A DNA stretch of 64,000 nucleotides, from contig NC_056765.1 in the NCBI RefSeq assembly GCF_018687715.1, positions 16,691,001 through 16,755,000 on the forward strand, in the 5' to 3' direction. Positions 1 through 10,895 of this stretch are shown piece by piece. Numbering within the stretch: the stretch's first letter is position 1; every line of letters begins with the position of its first letter. The notes under the pieces were generated by a model. It did not search any database, had not been told where the DNA came from, and worked only from the letters and a program-made list of their open reading frames with translations. The position numbers and the translations under genes are program-made. The stretch comes from Carya illinoinensis. Its lineage: Eukaryota; Streptophyta; Magnoliopsida; Fagales; Juglandaceae.

Positions 1-445
1 CGAGTGTATAACCATAAAAGGAACTGTACTTCTATGAAAACTTAATGGGAATGAAGCACGATGACTCTTTGCAAGTTCACATACATTACACTGAAAAACA
101 GAGGTACTACATCTTGCAAATAAACGAGGAAATAATTTTTTTAAATAACCAAATGAGGTATGTCCCAAGTGTCGATGCCAGAGTATGATTTATGAGCTGT
201 CCTTCTCCCCCTGAGAACTATCCATGGACAATGCTTGATGCAATTTATTCGAACTGTTCAGCACCAAGTCTAGGTAATACAGCTTCCCACGTTTAATACC
301 ACACCCAATCGTCTGCTTGGTTTGTATGTCCTTAAACACACAAAAATCAAGCCAAAAAATAACAACACAAGATAGGACAGTGGTTATTTGTGAGACTAAC
401 AACAAGTTATAGTTCAAAGAAGGAACAACTAAGATAGGACAGTGG
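1..445 (-). pseudogene. Copia gag-pre-integrase and integrase N-terminus, partial
   Basis: The minus strand encodes the block VPSLNYNLLLVSQITT followed by KQTIGCGIKRGKLYYLD, which is the typical Copia gag-pre-integrase region. Next come an HRHLGH zinc-binding motif and CNVCELAKSHRASF, the HHCC start of integrase, near positions 60-165. Integrase inserts the cDNA copy into the host chromosome. The frame shifts near the HRHLGH motif and the window ends before the catalytic core. Confidence 0.8.
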
Positions 446-1076
446 TTATTTGTGACGGACAGCTTCACGACGAATCAAATCATAACACTCCTCGAGTTCA
501 GGAACAGGATCCCTTCGCAAAATTTCACCACGAATTTGTTCGAAGTCGCCATCTAATCCGGCAAGGAAAATGTGCACCCGTTGATGTTGCACTGATTTTC
601 GATAAGTTTCAACATCTTTAGAATTCTCAATGAACACGTTATCACGGTGAACTAATTCACTGAAATTTTCAATCAATTCGCCATAATACACAGAGATTAT
701 TCTGCCCTTTTGTTTGGTAGAGAAAGCTTTTTTATTCTAGGAATATACTTGTAACTCCATCATAGAAAGCCTTAGATAGAGCTGCCCAAATATCACGAGC
801 CGTAGGCCAGCGAAGGTAACGTTTCATAATATCTGGGGTCATAGACATCAATAGCCATCTGTTGACTTTTTGATTATCCGTGTTCCACTTTTCATACCCA
901 GCATTCTCCTTTGTAGGAATGGGTGAGGTGCCATGGATATAGGAGAGTTTCTCCTTTTCAGCAATATGCATCTCAATAATCTGAGACCCTAGATCATAAT
1001 TCATTTCATTGAGGATGATTCCTGCATTGAAAGATGAACCTTCAGATTAAATGATGATGGGTGCAGGATTGCTCAT
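446..1076 (-). pseudogene. Copia gag polyprotein, frameshifted
   Basis: Gag is the capsid-like protein that packages the element's RNA in cytoplasmic particles. The start is placed at the ATG at 1,074-1,076, upstream of a segment with one internal stop. The 732-1,004 segment has the usual Copia gag N-terminal pattern (KLSYIHG, then KWNTDNQKVNRWLLMSM and DIWAALSKAFYDG). The 446-691 segment carries the C-terminal gag pattern (HIFLAGLDGDFEQIRGEIL, then a PVPELEECYDLI block). The two parts are in different frames. No intact zinc knuckle is seen. Confidence 0.8.
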
Positions 1077-1177
1077 CGTGTGGTTTGTTTGATGGTGGGG
1101 TTAGGTGTTTGAGAGGTGGGTCAAGGATGAAGAAGAAAAATCAGAGTATTCCAGGATTTGTTGTAACTTTGATACCA

Positions 1178-1382
1178 TGTCGAAAAAAAGTATATTTTTC
1201 ATTCATATTATAACAGGCCTTTGGTACAGAGTATATATCAATGTATAGAGCCCCACTAATCAAGCTAATCAATCAAGCTAATCAAATCTTGGCTATGACT
1301 AATTTACAGCTATACAAAAAAGACAAGAATAGGAAGGAATCACCAAGACTTATTACACATATCTGGGTCTTCCATTTCAACA
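1178..1382 (-). repeat. Probable 5' LTR of the left-edge Copia
   Basis: Read on the minus strand the segment begins TGTTGAAATGG and ends TTTTTTTCGACA, directly before the primer-binding site, so it has TG...CA ends. At about 205 bp it is short for a Copia LTR. The outer end is inferred only from the TG dinucleotide and from hAT-like coding sequence starting just beyond it. The partner LTR is outside the window. Confidence 0.5.
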
Positions 1383-1390
1383 TGAGACTG

Positions 1391-1700
1391 ATGGAAGCTA
1401 GTGCTACTATACCCTTGTTAGGGTCTGAATCAATTCCTGACGTGATGTATTTGGATAGCTCTATACCTCCAAATTTGGATAGCCTTCTGACTACAACTAA
1501 TCCTAGTGGTCGCCCTCCTATCGCACATAAAAGATCTCAGAGTAGATCAGAAATATGGCAGCATTTTACTAGGATTGAGGACGAGGATCCCAATGAGCAT
1601 AAAGCGGCATGCAACTATTGTGATAAGGTTTTATTATGTTATCCTAAAAAATAAGGTACTTCATCCTTGAAGTACCATAATGGGACATGTAAAGTCTTTC
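1391..1700 (+). pseudogene. hAT-family transposase N-terminal fragment with BED zinc finger
   Basis: The frame opens at the ATG at 1,391 and contains SEIWQHFTRIEDEDPNEHKA followed by CNYCDK, the start of a BED-type zinc finger as in plant hAT transposases. An in-frame TAA at 1,652 falls inside the finger. The same frame then continues GTSSLKYHNGTC, which supplies the remaining His and Cys ligands. Only this N-terminal part is present and no hATC dimerisation region follows. A Copia LTR abuts it on the left. It could instead be a domesticated hAT remnant, but the internal stop argues for a relic. Confidence 0.7.
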
Positions 1701-1757
1701 TTGCTATTGAGATTGGAAGGGATAACCCCAATCCAAAATGATCGGAGCAAGGAACCG

Positions 1758-1785
1758 GGAGAGAGGGGGGGGGGGGGGGGGGTTG
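1758..1785 (+). repeat. Poly-G tract
   Basis: A run of about 18 consecutive G follows GGGAGAGA. It is a simple repeat and a likely place for assembly or sequencing length error. Confidence 0.8.
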
Positions 1786-1879
1786 ATGGTACAACTAATA
1801 GTCCTAGTGTTGAACTTACTAAGTACAAAGAATAGAAAATAAGGTTGGCTATAGTTAAAATGATAATTCTGGATGAGAT

Positions 1880-2095
1880 GCCATTTAGGGAAGGTTTGAA
1901 TAGTGAGTTGAGTTGAATAAAATATTGTTAGAATATAATTTTTTATTCTAATATTGACTTGTTTATTATAATTTATTTAGAAGTTTGGAAAAGTTGTAAT
2001 GACTAGATGATATATGATGATATGAGTTGAGATGGAACAACGGAAGATTAGATCTCATAGAGTTCAATTCCCTTTGAACCCAAATAAGGCCTTAG
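1880..2095. mobile_element. MITE-like element of the GAGTTGAGATGAG type
   Basis: This AT-rich segment of about 215 bp has GTGAGTTGAGTTGAATAAAA near the left end, GTTTGGAAAAGTTGTAATGA in the middle and ATGAGTTGAGATGGAAC at the right. I recall this short non-coding element as very common in Fagales genomes. A related piece lies at 44,277-44,430. Ends are approximate and no open frame is present. Confidence 0.5.
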
Positions 2096-2338
2096 AGTTG
2101 TCAAAGGTCAAGAGTTTAAAGAGTTTTTTAACATAATTGAGCCTAGATTTCCAATCCCTTCTCGCACTACTATTCTACAAGACTGTGTATATGTATGAAA
2201 GAATTGAAAATTTATAAAATAAATATATGTTGAAAAAATCACAAACTTGAATTGAGACACAAACAAAAAATAAATAAATAAATTATTAAAAGTAATAATA
2301 TTTTAAAAAAAAGAATGAGGTGACATATTTAAAGTTGG

Positions 2339-2528
2339 ACAGTGCTAGGGATCCCATTGCCTCATCCTGCTAGTACATTTTTTTTTTTTTAGTTTTTTTG
2401 ACATCATTTTTTAACAGTCTTAAATATTTTTAAAAAAAGAAAAAAATTCACAATATTATTAAACAACACTTTCTTAATCACTAAGTAAAAAAAAATGGAA
2501 CGGGATTCCCCAGTAAGATCCCAAGCAT
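2339..2528. mobile_element. Short AT-rich MITE with inverted ends
   Basis: The left end GTGCTAGGGATCCC and the reverse complement of the right end (ATGCTTGGGATC) form imperfect terminal inverted repeats around about 190 bp of A/T-homopolymer-rich DNA. There is no coding capacity. The superfamily cannot be assigned. Confidence 0.5.
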
Positions 2529-3118
2529 TTTCCTTTAAAGTTATAAAAAAAATTAAAATTATATAAATACATTTTATACTTTAGAATTAATTAAATACAA
2601 TCGGGATTTAAAATTTACAAAATTGTCATCTAAATACAAGAAAATTACAAAAACAACCCAAAACAGACTGGGGACCGAAACATCCAATTCAGATCAAAAT
2701 GGCCAGAACTTGATCGAAATGGCCGAAATGGGACTGGGATTTGAAGCAAAATGGAACAGGGTGGTAGAGTGTACCGGACACTACATTCCAGCCAGAACGG
2801 AACGAAAATCAAAACATTGGGCACTGGTTTGAGTCTCAACAGGCGCACTCCTTGATCTTTAATTTTTTCGTCCCCCCTTTGAGACCCCTATTGGGTTTTG
2901 TAACAGATAAGTGTGCACCTAGGTTGGTAAGCCCATATCCTCAAGATTGGTTCGAGTATCAACAAGTGCAACCCTTATATTTAGGATTGGTTTGTTTTAA
3001 CTAACAATCTCATCTCATCTCATTTGTGTAACTTATGAATTTCAAGATAAAGTCCAAAATAATATTAATAAATATATGTATAATTATATATGTTGAAAAT
3101 TTTCTAATGTGACATGCA
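2529..3118. other. Non-coding AT-rich stretch
   Basis: No gene is recognised. Two loosely similar phrases (a GTTTGAGTCTCAACAGG type motif near 2,828 and GTTCGAGTATCAACAAG near 2,950) suggest an old small duplication. A degenerate MITE-like CTCATCTCATCTCATT motif lies near 3,010. Confidence 0.5.
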
Positions 3119-3330
3119 GATTATTGTTAAGGTTGCTAACAGTGATGAAGATCCAAGCCTCGAGTAGGGGATATTAATTCATGATGTTAGATCTATGTTA
3201 TTGGAAAGAGCAAGGTGACATGTTGATTTTGTTCATCGTGAAGCTAATTGTACTGCTCATCAGTTAGCAAAACTTGCATTAGTAGGTGAAAGTGAGAATA
3301 TTTGGATTGTGGATGGTCCAATGTAGATTA
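3119..3330 (+). pseudogene. LINE RNase H C-terminal fragment
   Basis: The plus strand encodes DVRSMLLERAR, then HVDFVHREANCTAHQLAKLA, ending with a W-x-x-x-P type tail. This is the C-terminal end of the RNase H domain of plant L1-type LINE ORF2. One in-frame stop is visible. Only the last roughly 65 residues remain, as in a strongly 5'-truncated LINE copy. It abuts an unrelated LINE on the opposite strand. Confidence 0.7.
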
Positions 3331-3358
3331 TGTCTACTGTTTTGATTGAACAATCTAT

Positions 3359-3577
3359 TTAATGCTGACAGAAACTTTTTGTCTTTGCATTGTTTGCATC
3401 TCGAATAATAGCCCCTCCCCCAGCCTCAGCCGGATTACCGCAAGATCCTCCATCCACATTCAGCTTTATTCTTCCTCTCTTCGATGGACTCCACGCAATT
3501 AGCTTAATTGGCTTGGTAGAAATAGGAATTATCAAACATGCGAGCTGCTCCATAACCTCCCTATCATCATCGCCCAT
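3359..3577 (-). pseudogene. LINE ORF2 RNase H domain, N-terminal half
   Basis: The frame contains KLNVDGGSCGNPAEAGGGAI, the first strand of a plant LINE RNase H with the first catalytic Asp and the GNP turn. RNase H degrades RNA in the RNA:DNA hybrid during target-primed reverse transcription. The domain stops soon after this block because sequence from another LINE fragment abuts it. Confidence 0.8.
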
Positions 3578-3599
3578 ATGCTTAAATTTTTTAAGTTTC

Positions 3600-4060
3600 T
3601 GGGCAATGTCTCTAATCCATACTTTAATTGATCTAATAACATTTTCAACCAGGAATTTAGCTCCTTCTATTCTTGCTCACATCTTGCCCTCCATATCACC
3701 CAAGAAATGACTATAGGAAGAGACCCCCGAAGCCATCCAACTTGAGAACACATAGAAGCTCTATGCCACCAACTCCACATCATCCCCTCCCAACTCTGGA
3801 TCTGTGGAAGTTGAACTTGACATGCCTCGGCAAAAAACCTCCAGAACATTTTAGCTCCATCCCCCTCACATAATAAATGATGGAATGTATCCACCTTAGG
3901 CTAAGCACAACACTCACATTTTGAGACTAAAGGAATTTCGAAATTCCGAAAAACATCGTCAACCTGAATAGCTCTTCTCTTAGCTCTCTAAACAAAAAAA
4001 AAGACATCTTCTTTGGAAGCCAATCTTTCCAAAGCCATTTCTTCCATGTACACATTTCAC
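3600..4060 (-). pseudogene. LINE ORF2 zf-RVT domain and linker
   Basis: The minus strand carries VSKCECCA, a stop, then DTFHHLLCEGDGAKMFWRFF, the Cys/His signature of the zf-RVT domain between RT and RNase H in plant LINEs. It is followed by W-rich linker sequence ending WVIWRARCEQE. Stops and a frame change are present. Confidence 0.7.
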
Positions 4061-4793
4061 CCCGATGCTAAATTAATTGCCATGTGGATTTAGTGGAGAA
4101 TTCCTCATCAACTGAGCTCTTCCAAATACATATATCTCTCCCATGTCGTATCCGGATGCCCACATCAGAAATTTTAGTTGAGAGTCTCCTCGTTCACCAG
4201 TTCACGTAAAAGACACAAGTTGAGCCCCATTTCATCAACAACCTCCTACACTTACAGGTTAACACTCCCAATAATAGGAACGAAATCAATTAGTGGTCCA
4301 TCTCCTAACCAAAATTTCACATTACTGCACTGAATTATCCACTTCGAGTTGTTTACTGCACTCAGCATTAGGACCATCACCCCCTTCCAGAATCTCGAAC
4401 CTTTGTGCCCTTGCATAGCTGAATAGATATGGTCATTACCAACATATTTCGAAGCAAAAAAATCCGACCACATTGTGCCACCTTTAATTAATTTCCAAGC
4501 AAACTTCATAAGCAAAGATTCTTGAACCTAATGAAATGCCCGAATCTCAAGTCCCCCCTCTTTCACCTTTAAACAAATTTGCTTCCAATAAATCCACTTT
4601 CCTTTTATTATCTACCGAGTTACCCCACAGAAAATTTGAAAAATTTTTCTCAAGCCCCGAGATAACTCCTTTTGGAATATTCAAAACCGAGAGCATATGA
4701 TTCAGCATATTATTTAGAACATGTTTGATTAAAACAATTTTACCCCCAAAAGATAAGAGGTTACTTTTCCATCCACCTACTTTCTTTTGGACT
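4060..4793 (-). pseudogene. LINE ORF2 reverse transcriptase, C-terminal region only
   Basis: The reading KVGGWKSNLLSFGGKIVLIK, then MLSVLNIPKGV, NFLWG and GGLEIRAFH is the conserved post-catalytic RT segment of plant LINEs. It continues into LLMKFAWKLI and WLGDGPLIDF. The catalytic FADD region is missing because the sequence begins downstream of it, at the junction with ORF1. At least one in-frame stop occurs after GGLEIRAFH. Confidence 0.8.
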
Positions 4794-5297
4794 CTAACAA
4801 ATCATTTTAGGAGGCAACCTTGGCAACGTAAGCCAAACAAGAACCCAAGGGGAATCTTCATCTTCCATAAAATTTGGAGTCCAATGAGAAACTCGAAATA
4901 GCACCCCATGAATTTCAGAGTTTCCTCCTACCATGACACTAAAAAAATCATCTTCCTTAGCCATCCAAACCAACACATTCCTCGGATTTCACAATTGTCC
5001 AATTACCGATATAGATTTCAATCCCCATTGATTCTTAATAAAACCATGTATGTGGTCCAGTGAAGGCTGACGATGAAGGAATTTAGCACCACTGAAAACC
5101 AAAAATAGTTCTCGGGAAGAACTTGTGGCTTCATAGCCACAGCGTCTACAAAACCAAGCACAAGAGAAGCTCTTGCACTGTGTGCAGACGTGCCCCCATG
5201 TTCCGCACGAAACATAGGTCCCTCTCCACCTCCCTGCCCTGCCGGCAGCGGCAAGGACCAGGTGACTGACACCATCCAACCCTAGTTGCCCCACCAA
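4794..5297 (-). pseudogene. LINE ORF1 DUF4283 domain
   Basis: ORF1 proteins of plant LINEs bind the element RNA. The frame has FLHRQPSLDHIHGFIKNQWG, a one-base frame change near 4,985, then NPRNVLVWMAKEDDFFSVM, GVLFRVSHWTPNF and WVLVWLTLPRLPP, which together match the DUF4283 pattern. The zinc knuckle that normally follows is absent. The N-terminal 70 or so residues upstream are low-complexity and not recognised. Confidence 0.75.
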
Positions 5298-5319
5298 AAG
5301 TTGAGAGAAAAAATCCCTT

Positions 5320-5681
5320 GTGCCACATCAGAGTTTTTTCTTATATTTGTGGACTTACGAATGTGAAAGCATGCCATGTCGCCTCTTATTTTCTAAACTT
5401 TATAGACAATTACTCAAGTTTAGTTATGTCTATTTGATTTCCCATCGCTTTGAAGCATTGAACTACTTCAAGTGCTTCGTAGCTAAGGTTGATAATCAAA
5501 AAGAAATGATTTTAAAAGTTCTAAGAACTGATCAGGGTCATGTGTATTTGCCTAAATAGTTTCATTGACTATGAGAGAAAAAGGAAATTCTCAAGAAATT
5601 GACGATTTTCGGCACACCACAACAAAATGGGATGGCAGAAATGATTAATTGTACCTTATTGCAAATAGTTTGATCAATAAT
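5320..5681 (+). pseudogene. Copia integrase core, left part (interrupted)
   Basis: The plus strand encodes EALNYFKCFVAKVDNQKEMI, KVLRTDQG and, in a nearby frame, GTPQQNGMAEMINCTLLQIV. These are the middle of a Copia integrase core, with the catalytic Glu in NGMAEM. The frame is broken by stops. At 5,682 it is cut by the Gypsy element and resumes at 11,022-11,027, so the two halves are one pre-existing Copia. Confidence 0.8.
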
Positions 5682-7804
5682 TGTGACGCCCCCAACTCCC
5701 ACATACGGACACGTGTAAATCGAGACGTCAGGATGATGACAACACGGGTTACACATCCCATCGCCAAGTGCCAAGTGTGTGTACATTTAACACGTGTACT
5801 ATAAAAATAACGCAGTGGTAATAAAAGTCTTACAACTAAGTACCAAAATTTTGTTTAAATACAAACTCTCTTAAACAAGCATAATAAAATACTACAAATT
5901 CAACATTGTCTCAAATTCCAAAATACATAAAATATAGGTAAGGAAAATATTTTCCAACAATACAAGCAATTCCAACTCAATATTCCAGCGAAGCCGCCTC
6001 CTCGGGCTCAGCCTCCTCCTCCTCATCTGCAACAAAGTCTACGGTACCAAAGACGGTACCACAAGTAAGTAATAATCCAAACACCCACAAAATAAAAATA
6101 TATTAAAACTCAACAATATGCATGGACATGATGCCATATGCATGTGTCCTGAAAATCCACATTTTTCCATGCATACCAAAAATCTCATTTTTGGCCCAAA
6201 CCATTTCCTTGCCATTATCCCAGATAATGGCCCAAAAATCCAATCTCGCCATTTTTCCAGAAAATGGCCCATTAACCAAACCATCAGAGCAATGTAGGCG
6301 AGAATCACAGGTGTGACTCTACCACCATCCCTGCTCACCACTATCCCTACGCGTGCACTGTAGGAGGGGATTGCAGACGGGACTCTACCACCGTCCCTGC
6401 TTACCACCATCCCTACAAGTCCGTCTGTAGGCGGGACTCTACCACCGTCCCTACTTACCACCATCCCAACAGTACCTCTAACTCAAACCAGTCAATCAAA
6501 TCATTGAAATATACCCAAAAACATTTCTCTTGAAAACCCAGTTTTCAAGTTTCAACACATGTACATGTATGCAATTACACGAAAACCCAGTTTTCCTTTT
6601 CAAACATGAACATGCATGCACTATGCAATGCTTACGACAAGATACCAAAAATAAGCAACAACAACAATTTCCAACATTAAATAATTATATACACAACTCC
6701 GTCCTCAAATCCAACCGACCCCTGAACTCCTCGGACTCAGTCCAACACAACCAACCAATCACAATTTATTGTGAAAGCAATAATATATTTAAATCTAAAA
6801 AGAAGTTTGTAAAATACTAACAGCGCTATATAATAATTTCTGAAGGATCAACGAGCTGAAAAAGGTGGAATGTAACAGTGCAAAATGCACTGTGGTCGTG
6901 GGTTGTAAAATACCCACTTTTTAATGAGGATGAACCAAGGCTTGGGATTGATAGGGAATGACTTAGAGGTGTTTATGAAACTAGTGGAAGTGAGGTTTGG
7001 TCGTGTGTGGCGGCGAAAACGGCGGTGGAAGGCCAAAAAGCCCAAAACGGAAAGTGAGATCGTAGGGGCTGCTCCGGCGACGAATCGGAGCTGGGGATTG
7101 ATGGTTTAGGTCGGCAAGAGGTTGGTGATGAAGTGGTGAAGAAGTGGTGGCCGGAGGTGGAACGACGGCGGCGCTGGAGCAAGATGAAGTCGCGGCTTGG
7201 AAGAGCTCGTGGTGGTTAACGGCAGTTCGGATGGGGGTGAAATTTGGTGGGGATGATCACCGGCCAGAGGGGAAGAAAATGGGGTGGGTGGTGTAGCACA
7301 CAGCGGCGGTGAACGGTGGTCCTGGGTGGAAGAAGAAAACGATGGGGAGAGAGAGGAGAGGCTTCGCGCGGGAGGAGAGAGAACCGGAGGAGAAAATGGG
7401 GAAAAAGAAAGAAAAAGAGAAAAGAAAGAGGAAGGAGAAAAAGAAAAGATGGAGAAAAGAAATGAGGTCCAGTCCTCACCTCTGGAGTTCAAAAATTGAT
7501 CCAATGAAAGCAACTTTAGAAGCTACAAATTGAATAAAATAATCTAAACACAATATCTAGCTAAAATATAATAAATAACTAGTAAAAACTAACAACAAGA
7601 TTTTAAATCCAAAAACAAACTAAAATAAATTAAATAGTAATTTAAAAACAAAACAATAATTAATAATAAGAAAGCACCACAAAATAAATTTCACAACTAA
7701 ATAAATCCAATTGAAATTCGATAATTTAAAATAAAAGAACCAATATTTTAATTAAATTAAAATATTCATTCAATAAAAATATACGTAAAAAACGGGGTAT
7801 CACA
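5682..7804 (-). repeat. 3' LTR of the gag-only Gypsy element, 2.1 kb
   Basis: On the minus strand it starts TGTGATACCCC next to the polypurine tract and ends GGGGGCGTCACA at the target duplication. Related LTRs occur at 21,041-23,478 (minus), 34,687-36,990 (plus) and 41,237-42,276 (plus), so one family is represented several times. It contains a 3-copy tandem repeat at about 6,305-6,475 and a GC- and purine-rich part at 6,960-7,480. Long proline/serine-rich open frames there are compositional. Confidence 0.85.
6305..6475. repeat. Three-copy tandem repeat inside the LTR
   Basis: The block GACTCTACCACC(A/G)TCCCT followed by a (G/T)CTTACCACCATCCC-like phrase occurs three times, at roughly 55-65 bp spacing. 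It is a local LTR expansion. Confidence 0.75.
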
Positions 7805-7818
7805 TCCTCCCCTCCTTA

Positions 7819-9273
7819 AAATAAAATTTTGTCCTCAAAATTTGTGAGATCAAACATTAGCGCCAAACAGGATACAAGATACGATCCAAAACACTTAAGA
7901 AAACATACCATCAACTATTCCCATACAAGCATGAGTAATGTCCTCCCAAATACGCCTATGGGCAATTCCATCATAGTCGCATTGGTCTCCCAGTGACCAG
8001 CACATCTGGTACTCCTAGGGCGACCGTGTAATCTGAAACCTCTACTTCCACAAGAACCTTAATACAACACCCAGTAAATTCTAGTAATTATTACTTTCTT
8101 AGAATAAATTGTATTAACCTCGATCAACTTCTATATTATATCATCGAAACCTTCATTGTATACTATACCTTGGTAACCTAATAGTCACTTCCAAAGTAAA
8201 CCATCAATAAGCATAATTTGTACAACCAAATGATTAATTTCTTACTAAAACTTCAAGTCACCACTAATTCCTCAAAATTAGTACAAAATTTGAATAACTA
8301 ATTATCTTCAAAAATCATGCTTCCGCGTGCACTCTAATAACTCACCAAAGTGCAAAAAGACTATGTCCTCATAAATTAACACCTATCAAACCACTTCTTC
8401 CCAGCCAAAGTAAAACAAGGAGTTGTATTATCCAAGTCCATACACTCACAGCTATTACGCTTCCTTAGATAAAGCCAATACTTCTCCAACTTACAAGTGA
8501 TTCATTCCTATCATATTCATCATCTAGATCTATATCTTCGAAATTAACAAGAATCATATCCTAAATTCGTACCAACTAATATCCCCAAACTCGGTATGGA
8601 TCAATCCTAAAACCTGTCACTATAACCTCGAGCTATAACAAATATATATATATTTTTTTCAAAATAGATCAATATTTTCAATCCTTAGAAAAACACACGA
8701 ACTAGATCAGCATCTTCAATCCTAAAAATACACAAACTAGGTTATTACCTTTAATCCTCATAGAAATATTCTCCTTGAAAATGCTTATATCCATCATTCA
8801 ACTCTGTTCAACCCCATTTTAATGGTTACAGCCTAATCAGTCTCCAAAATAGGTCAAACTAATCTACCAAGCCTGTGAAACTAAAAACTCCAATCTCATT
8901 ATAAATCAGCCCTTCAAATCTGCAATCCCATAACCTTAAATTATGCAATATTCATTTCCCAAAATCCGTTAGCTCGATGAACTTATATCCAATAACAAAA
9001 AAATCGACTCCCGAAACTTTCAAAATATAAAACCTTAAATAATAACTAGTCATTTCCTAAAATCTGCAAAACCTTAAAAGTTTGCTGAAATTTCCATAAA
9101 ATCATCCTTGAAATTTGTTGAACTTACAACCTACTACGTTATAGACCATTTCATAAACTCCACGGAACCAAAGAACTCAACTATCCTACTTCCCTAAGAG
9201 ATCACCCAAATCATGCCATTCCCTTCAAGCCTTGATATTATAAAAACAAACCACACAAGGCGTTCATCATGAA
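7819..9273. other. Non-coding interior of the gag-only element
   Basis: Between gag and the polypurine tract, where a full Gypsy carries pol, there are about 1.45 kb of AT-rich sequence. I see no RT, integrase or RNase H motif on either strand. Confidence 0.65.
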
Positions 9274-10364
9274 AGATTAGGTTAGACCCATACCTGCCAT
9301 GACTCCAGCATCCTGAGCCTTCGGAACCTCACCTCCTACAGTACCAGGAGTCACTGCGTACATCCGAGCCCTAACTAATTGCCTCTGGTTAGCTCTACCA
9401 CTACGACGAGCTCTATGGCTTCCTTGAACTCGACTAGGGCACTCATGAGCAAAGTGCCCCGTCTGACATCATTCAAAACATTGGTTCCTATCTATACGAC
9501 ACTCGCCTCCATGAACTCTATTACATTTGCCACAAACTGGAACTCGGCCTCCTATATGCACACTGGGGACTGCCAACGATCAGATTCCCATCCTCTGTAT
9601 AAACTTCTGTGGTGATCCAGAACTGCTTCCTTCACCATCAACATTTAGCCTCTTCTGACCTGGAGGGGAGCCTACTCTCAAACTATTCTCTCGCTCTGCA
9701 AGGGTGACCAAATCAACTAACCTCTGAAAATTTGTAATCAGATGACAAACTACTATTCTACATATATCAGGTCGCAGACCCTCCTAGAAACGCTCAGCCT
9801 GCATCTCTTCTGTGGCAATGAGGTGAGTAGCAAATCGCCCAAGCTCTATAAATCTCTGAGCATACTGTTCCACGGTCATGCTTCCTTGGACCAAGCTGCT
9901 AAATTCTCTTGCCTTTTGCCGCCTCACGAAAGCAGGAAACAATCATTAAATTCCTTCTTGAAGCCCTGCTAGGACACAGCGGCAAAGGACCCCAACTCCA
10001 TCACTAACATTTCCCTTTCGGTCTCCCACCATTCAACAGCATTATCTTGCAACAAATAACTTGCATACAGCACTTGTTGTGCCTCAGTGCAACCACAGAC
10101 TTCAAATGTCATTTCCAAATCTCTAATCCAGTTTCCAGTCCGAAGTGGATCCTTTTCTCCCGTGAATGCCGGGGTTCTATGTGCTAAAAAGCGCTCATAG
10201 GTGCATCCAGCTTACACTACTCTACTTTGCTCTCCTTGCTGCAGCCGAAAGTTTTACTGCAGGAATGCTGTCATTCGATTTAGAGCTCGAGCTATGGTGT
10301 AGTTTTCATCACCACGCGGCAAATCATCCTGAGGCTCATCGGTAGGCCTTCTTTGTCTGACCAT
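9274..10364 (-). pseudogene. Gypsy gag with zinc knuckle, many stops
   Basis: Translation begins at the ATG at 10,362-10,364 (MVRQRRPTDEP). It includes the gag core (FTGEKDPLRTGNWIRDLEM, then YLLQDNAVEWWETEREML) and a C-terminal knuckle region with QTGHFAHECPSR near 9,460. Several in-frame stops interrupt it, and one extra codon (TGA) splits the first CxxC of the knuckle. It ends at a stop near 9,274. Gag would form the particle, but this copy cannot encode a full protein. Confidence 0.8.
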
Positions 10365-10859
10365 TTTCCTGCCATAACATAACCTTCAACCCCATTTAAA
10401 CTTCGGACAAAATAAACAATATAAAACCAAAACCAAATAACAATAAAATAAAATAGCATACAATAAAATAAACAAGTAATTTAAAATCAAGCTAACTCAA
10501 ATAAATTCAAATTTAATGAAATAATTTCAAATCAATTAAAAATTGAATTAAATTAAATAAAACAATTCAAATAGTAGACTTCAAGTAAAATAATTTTAAA
10601 TCCCAACTTTAAAACTCAAAAAATTTAAAATATAACAAATTAACATAGAATAAAATAAAATAAAACCTACAAAATAAATTGACACAATAAAATAAACAAT
10701 AAATTAAAATCGAAGTAAGTAAAACAAATTCAATTTTAATAAAATAATTTCAAATCAAATAAAATCGAATTAAATTAAATAAAAACAATTCAAACTAAAT
10801 AAATAAATAATTTCAATTTAAACCTTCAAAATATTCTGGTATTGCACCTATGAGAAATG
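10365..10859. other. Untranslated leader of the gag-only element
   Basis: About 500 bp of very A-rich sequence lie between gag and the primer-binding site. Two similar blocks (near 10,440-10,560 and 10,670-10,800) suggest an internal duplication. No coding signal is seen. Confidence 0.6.
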
Positions 10860-10895
10860 TGGTTTTACCCAGAGTGGAACTACTCTGATACCATC
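10860..10895 (-). other. Primer-binding site of the gag-only Gypsy
   Basis: The minus strand reads TGGTATCAGAGTAG and continues CACTCTGGGTAAAACC, directly inside the LTR end. It matches the initiator tRNA-Met type site used by plant LTR elements. This fixes the element's orientation. Confidence 0.8.

Larger units (their letters stand above)
1..1177 (-). mobile_element. Ty1/Copia retrotransposon, internal 5' part, cut by window edge
   Basis: This is the 5' internal portion of a Copia element read on the minus strand. It runs from a tRNA-Met type primer-binding site (reverse of 1,160-1,177, TGGTATCAAAG) through gag and the pre-integrase domain into the start of integrase. The rest lies left of the window, so the 3' LTR and target duplication cannot be seen. 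Stops and frameshifts break the reading frames, so it is probably inactive. Confidence 0.85.
3359..5300 (-). mobile_element. L1-type LINE, internally deleted copy
   Basis: In minus-strand order this copy has an ORF1-like DUF4283 domain, then immediately the C-terminal part of reverse transcriptase, a zf-RVT domain and RNase H. The ORF1 zinc knuckle, the endonuclease and the RT catalytic core (several kb in a complete element) are absent. The join lies near 4,790-4,800. The copy cannot be autonomous. Confidence 0.8.

Noticed and set aside
2645..2848. Overlapping open frames on both strands in a GC-richer patch
   Set aside because: No domain is seen, both strands are equally open, and the patch looks like part of a non-coding repeat.
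7106..7513. Proline/serine-rich open frame on the minus strand and Lys/Glu-rich frames on the plus strand
   Set aside because: They lie in the GC- and purine-rich part of a Gypsy LTR and are mirror images of the same biased composition. No domain is seen.
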